DNA of 64,000 bases from positions 24,218 to 88,217 of the forward strand of contig JASAND010004077.1 of assembly GCA_030248195.1 (NCBI GenBank). Direction: 5' to 3'. Positions 34,471-44,560 of this stretch are shown one piece after another. Source of the DNA: Trissonchulus latispiculum (taxonomy: Eukaryota > Nematoda > Enoplea > Enoplida > Ironidae). How positions within the stretch are numbered: position 1 is the first letter of the stretch; each line of letters begins with the position of its first letter. Position numbers and translations under genes: made by a program. Under the pieces are notes generated by a model. That model was not told the DNA's origin. It saw nothing but the letters and a program-made list of their open reading frames with translations, and did no database searches.

Positions 34471-35260
34471 AGTAAAAGGTTAAAAGGTTGGTTTGATTAG
34501 AAGATGGTTCGTTTTACCCTATCTATATTTTCTACGTAATTGTTTGTCATCTTCTCTATTTCAGGTGTACCATTAATTATTACATAATATCATACAGGAT
34601 TACTGATTTTTTGATGTCTATTATTGCCATTTGCGAGTAATTGATGTAACTTGGATTCATACGGAGTGTGAAAACTTGTACCGTTGAGTTTTTCAACCTT
34701 ATTAACCTGAATTTGTTTATTCTGCCTTCAAATATGGTGCAAATATGAAACAGCACCTAATTGCGGTTGTAATCATTATTACAGGCTAAACATGAACTGG
34801 ACTTGGCTGGACAGACTAGAAATGGCAATAAAGACCTTTACTTGTTTCGGAAATAAAACATCAGTTCCTTTTTGCTAAAGAACCACGAGTGATACTAACC
34901 TTACGTAATATTACTATACCTCTTTCGAGTGGGAGGTTCGCAACTGTAATTAATTGTAATACCTACTATTTCAGGAGTATTGTTAATTACCACATATTAA
35001 TACATCAAACTACTAATTTTTCAATGTTTGCTATTGCCATCAATGAACAAATGCTGTGCATCAGATTCATATATATAATGTCAAGCTTTTGCGGCTGATT
35101 TTATACTTTTAGGGACCACCATGTGATCTAATTTTACCAAATTCCGTTTTGAATACCGACATAATCATGAAGCAAAACTTGAACCCAGTTAAGATCATTA
35201 TTACAACTGAACTTGAACAGAATCTGACTTTTTGGCTGAAAATGACAATAACGACATATT
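34470..35260. repeat. Degenerate tandem duplication, period about 410 bp
   Basis: The stretch from about 34555 (TATTTCAGGTGTACCATTAATTA) resembles that from about 34967 (TATTTCAGGAGTATTGTTAATTA), and the similarity continues through CTATTGCCAT, GATTCATA and AATCATTATTACA-type landmarks to AATGACAATAA. No coding frame is shared. Confidence 0.4.
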
Positions 35261-35750
35261 TGTTGTTTTGGAATTGAAAGTCGACACATAATACTAAATA
35301 TTACGACGTTAGTACTAATCTTTACGTAAGGTTGCTATGATTTTAACATCGAAATCATGAGAACTACAAATTATCCATAGGAAACTCATGAGTTTAGCAC
35401 AAATTGACCGGTTTAGGGATTCCTTCATGCGATTCGTCCGCATCCTTAACAAAGAGTGACTTACGCGGAAAAGTATTTTGGCAACTTTATGAAAGCCATG
35501 TGAGTAATGATTGCCAAGCAATCATTACTACAAAAACTACTATCACACATTATTAATATTGATACATAAAAGAAGGGCAGGGAAGCCGGTCATTCCCTTT
35601 TGAAACTCCTCAATAATTAATTAAAATAAAACAACTCACAGCTTTTAGGATTTGAGTCAAACATCCTAGATTTTTAAAGACCTATTACTTTTGGAACCGA
35701 CCTAAAGCTGAAATAAACGACATAATACAGAGCAATAAAAATTCCTGAGT
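35261..35750. other. Unassigned AT-rich spacer
   Basis: I see nothing I can support here. Confidence 0.3.
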
Positions 35751-35965
35751 TAACTGCGGTTTGGTTAACAATATGGCCGGCAACTCCTAGTTGCCGGCTG
35801 TGGGGAAACCGGTTTCAGAACTAGCTCAGTATCTTTCAGGGCCCTACTTTTGGAGACCCACTAACTCACTCCTAAGAGGTGGGGTCCCTACTCATTTCTT
35901 CCCAAGAAACTATAAAATGCCTCATTATTTTCTGGCCTCTGAGGCCCTAATAAAGATTACAATTC
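35750..35965 (+). promoter_or_regulatory. Possible LTR-like promoter and polyadenylation region
   Basis: ACTATAAAATGCC (TATA-like, about 35909) is followed within 40 bp by AATAAAG (about 35949) and a TTACA, a layout like an LTR. A perfect 10-bp hairpin GCCGGCAACT-CCT-AGTTGCCGGC lies at 35776-35798. It could be the 5' end of an element, but it does not match the candidate LTR at 40666. Confidence 0.25.
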
Positions 35966-37446
35966 AAAGGTCGTGGCTTGACTGAAAACTAAAATAAAAA
36001 TGTGAAATGAAAATAAGGAAACTAGACAAATCTCAAGACCCCCATCGCACAGGAGGAGTTTACGTGAGCTGCCTTCTAAAGAGAATCATAAAAGTAAAAG
36101 GTGAAATAATAAATAAGGGACAAAACTTAAGACCTCCATCGAAAAGGAGGGGTTTACATGAGCTGCCCCACAACAAGAAATCATAAAATAAAATGTAAAA
36201 GTAAACTAAAACTGGCCTTGGGCCCACGCATGCTAGAGAACTAAAAATTGGCTGGAAGGCCTCGCATCAGAAAAAGGAAAAAACTCTGCCCGTAGGCTCA
36301 AAAATAGTACATGAAAAGTGGCCCTAAAGGCCCATATAACATAGAAAAAATTGGCTGAAAGGCCTAAAAAATACAGATATAAAAGTTGGCCCGAAGGCCC
36401 AGAATAATAAAAAATTATGGCCAAAAAGGTGGCCTTTGTTTCTTCCTAGATTTTTTCCTCGTTTCTTTTTATGGCCGGGTATAAAACACCTATTTGGCCC
36501 TTAATTGTGTGCGTTCGCTGGTGTTTCTCTCAATTTCTTTTCTAGCCCGAAAGAAAAGCTAGAAAAGTCCCTAATCTTTTTCCTAACCGGGGAGGATGCG
36601 CTTAAATCTCCGTGCTAAAACTCTGGCACACAGCGGAGACGCATCAAAGAGGGGAGGGGGAAGCAACCTCCTAAGGTTGCTGCTCAAGCGAACACTGACG
36701 ATTCTGAAAAATTTTGGGTCTAGCTGACAGCTCTCTGACAGCTCGGTGACAGGTCATTAAATCGGGTTGTAGCGGACTTTTCCTTTGTTTTTAAGGCAAA
36801 GCTTCTAGAAAGTTCTAAAACTTTCTAGAAGCTTGCCACCCTTTGCATTTGGGGTGCAGCTCCGGGCTGAGCCAGCTGGCCATCGGGGGTCAAAATTAAT
36901 GAGATTTAGAAAATATTACCCCCCCCCCCCAACTGACCCATTTTTGGTAAATTTTGGGTGCTGAAACTCGGTGAAACTTTGCGAAATTTTCTTTAACACA
37001 TGAAGGTAACCAAAGGGAAAACTTCGTGAATTTTTATAACTTTGCCGAATTATTACGATAGATATACTATTTTTCGTGAGTTAAAATTTGTATCATCATA
37101 AACTACGTACTTATCTACCTATTTCTAGCTATTCATATTAATTTTCATTTTATTAATGAGGGGGATTAGCCCCCTGTAATCGGCATAACTTGGACTGATA
37201 CTATTAGTTTCCTTCTCTTTCTTTGTTGGCCTTGTCCTCGGCCAAAAGTTCAAGCGAGGACAAAGGCCCTGGAAGAAAGAGGCCTAGCAGAATAGAAAGG
37301 AAAAGAAAACAACACCTGACTGAGGTGTAGTCTAGGAGGTAGACAACCTCCTAGACAGTAAAAAAGGAAAGGTTTGACTTAAGTCAAACCAAAGAAAAGA
37401 ACCTTTTTAGAACGCTCTTTTTTGGAGTGATAAGATTGCACGAACA
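35966..37446. repeat. Repeat-rich region before the pol relic
   Basis: Two copies of a unit containing AGACCYCCATCG and GGAGGRGTTTACRTGAGCTGCC at about 36035-36080 and 36130-36167. Then four or more short TTGGCYNAAGGCCY words at 36230-36420. A second TATA-like GGGTATAAAACACC is at about 36476. Near 37330-37392 are a hairpin CTAGGAGGTAGACAACCTCCTAG and the palindrome GGTTTGACTTAAGTCAAACC. No gag frame is recognisable. Confidence 0.35.
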
Positions 37447-40400
37447 GTGGACGCTGTGGTCCGTTTCAGGAACTGCACAGCGAAAATCATCTTGATAGTG
37501 GTCGACGTCAAGGATAGGCCATTATTTGGATTGGATCTGTTCAGGGCGCTCAGAATACAGCTGAACGCCAGCAAGCCTGTTCAGGTGAATGCCATCAGTG
37601 GAACGACGGACATCCAAGCCAGGTTCACGAGCCTGTTCAAAGAACAGCTTGGACCGTTGAAGGGATTTGTACATAGAATCCGACTGAAGGAGGGGACGAA
37701 GCCGATTGCCACGAAACTTCGACGACCTCCGCTTGCATTGGTGGACTCAGCGATAGCCGAACTGAAGAGGATGGAACCCTATCAAATGGAGATCCCCACG
37801 GGTGTACCCTGGCATCCGTCTGGTCAACGGCGCTAAATGGTATACAATTTCGCGGGGCATGGCTGATCCTTCCCTTCAGTTTTTATCTTCAGTCATGTTG
37901 GAGTTGGAAGCCTTCGGTCCTTAAATTATGCTACCGAGCTTCTGGGTCCATTATGCCATTCATTCCGGCTGTCCCTAACTTGGCCCTATTCCGGGGTTCC
38001 CCATTTGACCCCATTGCTAAGACGTGTGCTGGGCTTGGAGGTGGAGACTCCCCATATGGATTCGTCCGCCGGCCGCCACAGAAGAAGAAGAAGATGGAAT
38101 CCGGCGGCATCATTGAAAAGATAGAAGCAGCCGAGTGGGTTCATCCCATGGTAGTAGTACCAAAGAAAAATGGAGAAGTCAGGGTTTGCTGCGACATGCG
38201 GAACCTAAACCAGTCAGTGGTTGCCGATCAATATCCGCTGCCAACAAACGAAGAAATCCTGTCGGAAGTTGGGCAAGCGAAGATCTTCAGCAAAGTGGAT
38301 CTACGCAAAGCCTATTTCCAGTTGCCGTTGGCAGAGGAGAGCCGTCAGCTCACGGATTTCCTTTCTCCAATTGGCTTATTCCAATACTGCAGACTGCCGA
38401 TGGGATACAAAAGCTCCTCCAGCATATTCCAGTAGGCGATGGAGCAAATTCTATCAGGAAATCCAGGAGTGGTTCCATTGATTGATGACATCCTCATCTA
38501 TGGGAACTCACGCAAAGTCCATGATGAACGATTGTTCAGCGTGCTGAAGCGACTGGACGAAGTGGGCGCCACTCTGGAACCGAGGAAGATGGATCTTCAT
38601 CAAAGGAAGATTGATTTTTGTGGCCACACTCTATCAGATCAGGGTGTTCAGCCACTAAATGATAATGTGGAAACCATCTCTCGGATGCCTAAGCCGAAGA
38701 CCATCAAGGAACTGAAGTCATTTTTGGGAGCCGCCAATTACTACCTCAGATTCCTGCCGCATTTCTCTACCAGAGTAGAACCTCTGAGAAATGCCGAAAG
38801 AAGTGATTCAACTCACCTCAACTGGAATGCTGAGATGGATGCTGCCTATCAGGACATCATCAAGACTCTGTGTAGTAAACCCGTTTTGGGTTTCTACAGA
38901 AAGGGGTGCCAGACATATGTAACGACGGACGCCTCAACTGTGGGAATTGGAGGTGCCCTCTCTCAAATCCAGGATGGACAGAAGTTGTCATCGCATATGC
39001 CTCCAGGAGTTTGTCTCCCACCGAACGACGATATTCGGTGACCGAGCTAGAAGCCTATGCAGTCGTATGGGCGTGCGAAAAATGCAAGTGCCTCCTATGG
39101 GGAAAGCCATTCATTATCCGCACCGATCAGCAAGCTTTGGTGTCCTTGTTCAACACACCCATTGGTGCCAAAGGCCATAAGCCTCTACGGATCGGAAGAT
39201 GGTATCTCCGCCTTGCCGAGTTCGACTACAAGGTCGAATATAAGCCTGGAAAGGAGAATGCCTTGGCAGATATCCTCTCTAGATTGCCACTGCCGCCGAA
39301 GAAATCAGAAGATATCCCAGAAGCGTGGTGTGATGCTTACGTGTCAGCTGTCGCTACAGTAACAGCACTCACACAGGAGGAATTGAAGAATGAAACCGCA
39401 GCCGATCCAGTGTTGGGACGACTGATGTCAACGTTCCGACGCCAGTGGACCAAAGAGGAGCAAGAAGATCCAGAACTGAAGGCTTATTTTCCAATCCGGA
39501 ACGATTTGACCTCGATGAACGGTGGCATCTTCAAGGGACCTGCACTGGTGGTTCCAGGTTCTTTGAGGAGCGAGTGCTTTCGCTCGCCCACGAAGGCCAT
39601 CCAGGCGTGGTCAGAACCAAGCAGCGTCTGAGGGATGCCTATTGGTGGCCTCACATGCAAAACGATGCCGAAGAATGGGTGAAGCGATGCGGGCCTTGCC
39701 AGCTCGCCGACAAATCAGCCAAACCATTGCCGTCAGGGGTCCAGCCAACGGAAGTTCCGAAGGATCCATGGACTCGCCTAGCTTTGGACATCGCCGGTCC
39801 ATTTGCCACAGCTCCGCATCACCAGCGATGCCTATTGGTACTCCAGGAGTATTCATCAAAATGGCCGGAAGTTGGATGCCGATCCAGCTATTCAACGAAG
39901 GACGTGATCGATTTCTTGGAGCAGGTTTTCGCCAGACACGGGTATCCGTCCGAAATCGTTACGGACAATGGTCCTCAATTCATCTCCGATGAATTCGAGG
40001 CTTACCTCAAGGGAAGAAACATTACCCATCTGAAGACCGCTGTCTACAACCCAATGGCAAATGGGATGGTGGAACGGTACAACCGGGTGCTCAAGGAAGG
40101 GCTGCAGATTGGGTATCTGAAAGGCACATCATGGGAAGTCTCGATCAGGAAACTGCTTTTTTCCTATCGAAGTGCTCCCCACTCCCTTCGGGAAATCCCC
40201 CTTCGAGGCCCTACACGGAGGGAGGAAGATGAGGACTATGATAACCCCACCGGACCTCAGGAGATTGACAAGGTCTGATACGAATGCTGGAAGCGGGCCA
40301 CTTTTCCCAGGAGATTGGGTCCGCCATAAGCTGTCCTGGGTGCCTAAGGGTAAACCATCTTGGTCCAAGCCACTACGGATCAGGAAACAGCGAGGACGAT

Positions 40401-40665
40401 TCACCTTTGAGCTCGAAAATGGCCAAGTTTGGAATTCTCGTAAGCTGGCCAGGGCTCGCTACAACGACAACGATGAATCAACGGGATGTCCAATCTTTCC
40501 GGTGCCAGAAACCGCGGATGTCGAACAGCCGGCACCGCCAGAAGAAAATCCTCCTCCTCCGCATCCCCAACAACTTGGAGAAGAGAATCAGCGACCGCAA
40601 AGGGCGACTCTTCCAAGCCGGATTCACCTAACCAGGGTTTCCAACCCTCGGGAGAAGAAGGGTGA
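37447..40665 (+). pseudogene. Dead Ty3/Gypsy pol relic (RT, RNase H, integrase)
   Basis: A 5'-truncated relic: it starts within the protease end, and gag is absent. RT is recognisable from VRVCCDMRNLNQSV, KVDLRKAYFQLPL and an LIDD box at about 38479-38490; RNase H from TTDASTVGIGGALS and VTELEAYAVVWACE; integrase from the H-H-C-C finger (HEGHPG ... CGPCQ) and the D, D, E residues in LALDIAGPF, VTDNGPQF and MVERYN. It is broken by a stop TAG (38433-38435), frameshifts near 38978, 39555 and 40185, and an insertion of about 310 bp at 37775-38085. The RT type (VCCDMRN, YPLPTNEE) differs from the intact element, so it is another Gypsy lineage. Several overlapping open frames are its pieces. Confidence 0.88.
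37775..38091 (+). mobile_element. Short insertion with (AAG)n tail inside the pol relic
   Basis: The RT reading frame is interrupted after GAAGAGGATGGA and resumes after GAAGAAGATGGA, similar 12-mers that could be the target duplication. The right end is a short AAG repeat (about 38081-38091), as in retroposed sequences with simple 3' tails. The insert is GC-richer than its host. No family recognised. Confidence 0.45.
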
Positions 40666-40803
40666 TGTAGTGTCTGAGCCATGTTATGACATTCACGTGT
40701 TAATCTTAAATGACAATCTGTTCTATTGACTAATATGCAAATTAACTTTATTGCTATTTAACCCGTGCAATAAATCAGTCGGCTTGTTTCCTGCAATACT
40801 ACA
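40666..40803 (+). repeat. Candidate 3' LTR of the pol relic (138 bp)
   Basis: A purine tract GGAGAAGAAGGG is followed by TGTAGTGT at 40666, and an ACTACA end lies at 40798-40803, giving TGTAGT/ACTACA inverted ends. An AATAAA at about 40770 would be the polyadenylation signal. I did not find the matching 5' LTR in the window, so this rests on structure alone. Confidence 0.5.
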
Positions 40804-42057
40804 TGTAGTAAACGCTAAACTGACTTAGATGAATTGAGGACTTGACATTAATGATGAGACTGGCGACAAATACGTATCACTCATGAAAATAAAATGCTGA
40901 AGTTGACTGCGGAAAACCAGGGTTACTGTGAACCAAACATTTCGGAAACACAAAACCTTTTAAGCTAAAATATGACTTACTGTTTTACAGTTAAATCATT
41001 GAAAAAACTGATGGCGGGCCGGACTGTCGGCCCACGGCCCGGCCCGCGGGCCGGGCCGCGGGCCATAATGCAGGCCTTTAGTCTACATAAGAGGCATTGA
41101 TAAAGTGCGGAGTGAGATTGTATAAAGATAAATTGATTGATAAATTGATAAATAAAGATAAAGATTGTATAAATTATTGTATAAATAAATCTGGCAACAA
41201 CGTAACACATTTTGAAGAAATTATCAAATTCCTAAAATTTTCGTGGAAAGGATGTTTTATTGCTGGATTTGTAAAAGATTGTCAGAGCCGAACTATACAA
41301 TTTTTATATAGTTAAAACGATCTTATTCTACGCAACATAAACAATAATATAAACAAATTATCGCTGTACGACTTTCCTAGCTCAAGTTATAGTATTTAAT
41401 TTGTCGAAAACGCCCGTTTTTGAAAAATGTCAGCGTTGTATGTTTACACGCTGAGAAGCCGCCCCCCCCGAGATTTCGGCCATAATGTGTCGAGCATCTC
41501 GGAAGCTGCAAGCTTATTCTATTAGGAAGAGCTCAGTGTCTTACTCTTCCTATTATAAACTCTTGGACATACATATGTTTGCTCTAGGTTTTCTTGAAAT
41601 GTGTTTAATGGTATAGCTGTAGCATTTTCTAAATTTATTCAGAAATTAGTTGCAAATTTATCCATCTGCGAAATTTTTCAGGGTTTAATATGAGTATATA
41701 CTTGTCTAAAGACACGGAGTACTTTAAAAATTTGGTTTCCATTACGTAGTGAGTTAAATTAAATTAAATTGTTCATTTACCTTCAACGTTTACCTTGGTT
41801 GTGAAAATAAACTAACTGCTAACCATATTGTACTAAATAGAGTTATGCAATAATCATGGAACTTTATAAAGCTAAAATTAAAAGAATTAAGCAATAAATT
41901 GCCAGAGACTGACGGATTCAAATAACCTCAAGCTGCGAAAGTGCTCAAGACTAAAATGTAGAAAAAAAGCAAATCAATATTGTACATATAGAACAAAAAT
42001 TTAACCTAAAATTTTAGTTTGGTAAGCCAAAAATTTCTAAAATTTGAGGTAAATTCA
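40804..42057. other. AT-rich spacer, no gene seen
   Basis: Apart from the GGCCCGCGG block, I see a hairpin with TAGGAAGAG/CTCTTCCTA arms at about 41522-41550 and a C-run at 41461-41469. No supportable exon. Confidence 0.3.
41012..41086. repeat. GGCCCGCGG-word block with end ...GGCCTTTAGTCTA
   Basis: Dense GGCCCGCGGGCC words, then ATAATGCAGGCCTTTAGTCTA. The minus-strand end matches 61672-61700 (TAGAGGCCTACATTACGGCCCGCGG), so both are ends of one repeat family. Confidence 0.6.
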
Positions 42058-42166
42058 GAAAACCGGGTCAACACCGTGTCGAAGCTCTTGACCCGGTGAC
42101 CCGGTGACTCGGTCCAAAAAGTGATCCGAACTGACCCGGTGACCCGGTGACCCGGTTCCATCTCCT
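42058..42166. repeat. GACCCGGT-word repeat block
   Basis: Tandem GACCCGGTGACCCGGTGA words, interrupted once. At the left, ACCGGGTCAACACCG reads on the minus strand as CGGTGTTGACCCGGT, a hAT-like tip followed by the repeat word. Confidence 0.55.
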
Positions 42167-42367
42167 GGTGTGCAATATTCTACCGAAAAATGAAGACAAT
42201 TAGAAGGTACACAGCAATGTAAAAATCTTTTAATAATAATTGCATGTAAGAAGCCAAACACTTCGTGGACAATTATGAAATTGAACAGACATTTTATGCC
42301 AAATTTACCAAAATATTGTATTTTTTCAAAATTTGGTAACGCTGTTTGAAGGCTTTGTAGGGTAAAA

Positions 42368-42470
42368 CGATCCCACGAAATCCCACTGATCGCACATGGG
42401 ATGAGTTTTCAATCCCATCCCATCCCATCCCATGGGATCCCATGGGATCCCATCCCAGATGCCAACACGG
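42368..42470. repeat. TCCCA/GGGATCCCAT-word block with end GCCAACACG
   Basis: Repeated CATCCCATCC and CCATGGGATCCCATGG words, ending CATCCCAGATGCCAACACG. On the minus strand this is CGTGTTGGCATCTGGGATGGG, another GTGTTG-type tip. Confidence 0.55.
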
Positions 42471-43460
42471 GAAGATATTGCTATGGTTGTTCTTCTGTGT
42501 GTTAGGCGGCCCTCTCATGGTTTCCTGTGTAAAAATGTTGTTCGTAACTTGTCGTGCCAAATAAATACATCGTTGACTTCACAGCAGGTTCTATGCCTAG
42601 GTAGTGTATGCCTAATAATTTCGTTATGCCTATCTAATAAACTACTAAAAACAAAAGTTAGAAAACACGATCCTTTCCTTCAATTTACAAAATTCCAATT
42701 ACGTTCTCAAAATCTCACAAAATTATCATGAAAAGGTCCAAGTTGACGATTCCAATCAAGCATAAAGCACAAAATAGAGAATTACAGCTGCCAAATACAA
42801 TAGTTAATAACAACTCCATTTTTAGAACTTGGTGCAAGAGATCTAATCGCATGCTGCCGAAAAGTAGCCGAACTAAAAGTTAAGTTTTTGCCTAAGTTTT
42901 TGGAATTAAATATTTTAATCAATATGTTCTTTAAAATTTGAACCTTATTTTAATGAATACAGTATCGAAATGCGGATTTGCAAAACATTAGCCATGAATT
43001 GTGCCAAAGATCGCCATTCATCAATCAAATATCCTTTACTTAAATCTTTACATTTCCGATTATGTACCTAATCTCAATAAATGCGGTACTATTTCTCAAG
43101 TCTTCCCAAACACCAGTTTCATTCCATTTCTCAAAACGTATTAGTCTTATAGCCGATAAAAGAAATGGGTGGATCTAATCAGACAGATCGGACTACCGAA
43201 TGCCAACAAGGCTGTTGACCTCTAAGTTTTCACTTATCTACAAATTTTATGCTCTAGTATTTAAGTACATAGATATTTAAAGCTTTAATTCCTCCGAGCA
43301 CGATCAAAACTTTTGTAGATGTAATGTACGTCAGTGTCAGCTTAGATGACATAATTTAGACTGGTCGTCAGAGGCTTTTGTAAAGTTTCTGATGCATGCG
43401 AGCCAGCGTTAAATGCAAGTTTCATCAAATGTTTGTCGTTGACAATGTGGCATTTGATTG
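42471..43460. other. AT-rich spacer, no gene seen
   Basis: I see no exon, domain or repeat to support. Confidence 0.3.
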
Positions 43461-43940
43461 GGTACAGGTAGCAGGCATGGCGGGTGAAAAAGCGCTTTCT
43501 GTGTCAGCTCGTGTATCTCGATCACATGACGCATTCAAACAGCCTAAACTACAAACTAAAGTGTTGTATTGTCATCAATCTAAATTTTTATAAACGTTTA
43601 GATACCTCTTGTCTATTTTTCCGACATTCTATCTGAGTACTCGGCCAACCCTCCGACTCCTTTCTGCAACCCATTCTTTTTCCATTTTGCCCTTCCGATT
43701 GGGCTGTTAGACTTCCGCCATCCTTGTCGCTGTTGATCTGAGGGGGCGACTTCTGTTGGCAGGCACAACATAGGTTGCCCTTGAGGCGACTGAAATAGCT
43801 GTACGTCAGAACTAATTGGGGGTCAAGTTTTCTATCCTTGACCTTCGCCTCTCCGTCTCTTGTCCAGCTTTCTAAACAGACCGCGGAGGGCAGCATTCTA
43901 TAGGCCTCAATGAGTGCCTGACAAATGCTGGGCACGGTGG
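43461..43940. repeat. Dispersed repeat, copy 1
   Basis: Shares with 53612-54050 the order GGCATGGCGGGTG, GGGGGCGACT, TTTTCTATCC, CTTCGCYTCTCCG and GACYGCGGAGRGCAGCA. The minus-strand open frame (43588-43935) shares the short peptide GEAK-DRK with the other copy, probably because the DNA is shared rather than because it is a gene. Could be an LTR or retroposon fragment. Confidence 0.5.
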
Positions 43941-44503
43941 TAAATCTATTCTAAAAACTCTAGTGGTGAATCCTATTAAGCCTGATGTGGCACCAATATC
44001 CCTTGTAAAAATGTAAGTCTCTTCCCTGCTTTAAATGTCATTTCTAGATTCGCGTTCATAGCACTGGTAGTTGCTTTTTTAAAGTACGGATAATTATGGG
44101 AAAGTTGCATTTGACGTTCTTTTCATCCAGTTTTGCCTCCTCAAAAATTATGTAATACAAAGCTTCTCAGACGGTCATGTGTTAATTTAAAATTTTGTCA
44201 TCAACAAGATCGCCTACAAAGGAAAATATCCTGTTTTATTCAATTTGATCTTCTAAACTTGAAACCGAAGATTGGCTTAAATTAAATTTCAACAGTTGCC
44301 ATAGGCAAAGTCTATTTAAACTTTTAAACGGACAGGATTTTGGCAATCCAATGCATTAATTGAATCTTAAGGGCTCACATGAATTTTTAAATTTGAAGAA
44401 ATAAAGGCTTAAACCAGATCCTTACAAAAGAAAAGAGTTGGCCAATGTTACAAATTTTCTGCCAGAAAAAAGCTTATGCCCACACAATCCGGCTGATAAC
44501 GTC
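43941..44503. other. Upstream flank of secreted-protein gene 1
   Basis: AT-rich; no exon recognised. Contains the likely promoter at its end. Confidence 0.3.
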
Positions 44504-44511
44504 TATAAAAA
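44504..44511 (+). promoter_or_regulatory. TATA box of secreted-protein gene 1
   Basis: TATAAAAA 50 bp before the ATG at 44561, allowing a short 5' UTR of about 20-25 nt. Confidence 0.55.
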
Positions 44512-44560
44512 TGACATCCCAAGGACAATTTTTGTAGTTTTTCATTTCTGCAAAGTCAAA

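Noticed and set aside
40172..40729. 185-codon frame as a separate gene
   Set aside because: It is the frameshifted C-terminal end of the Gypsy relic and runs on into the candidate LTR.
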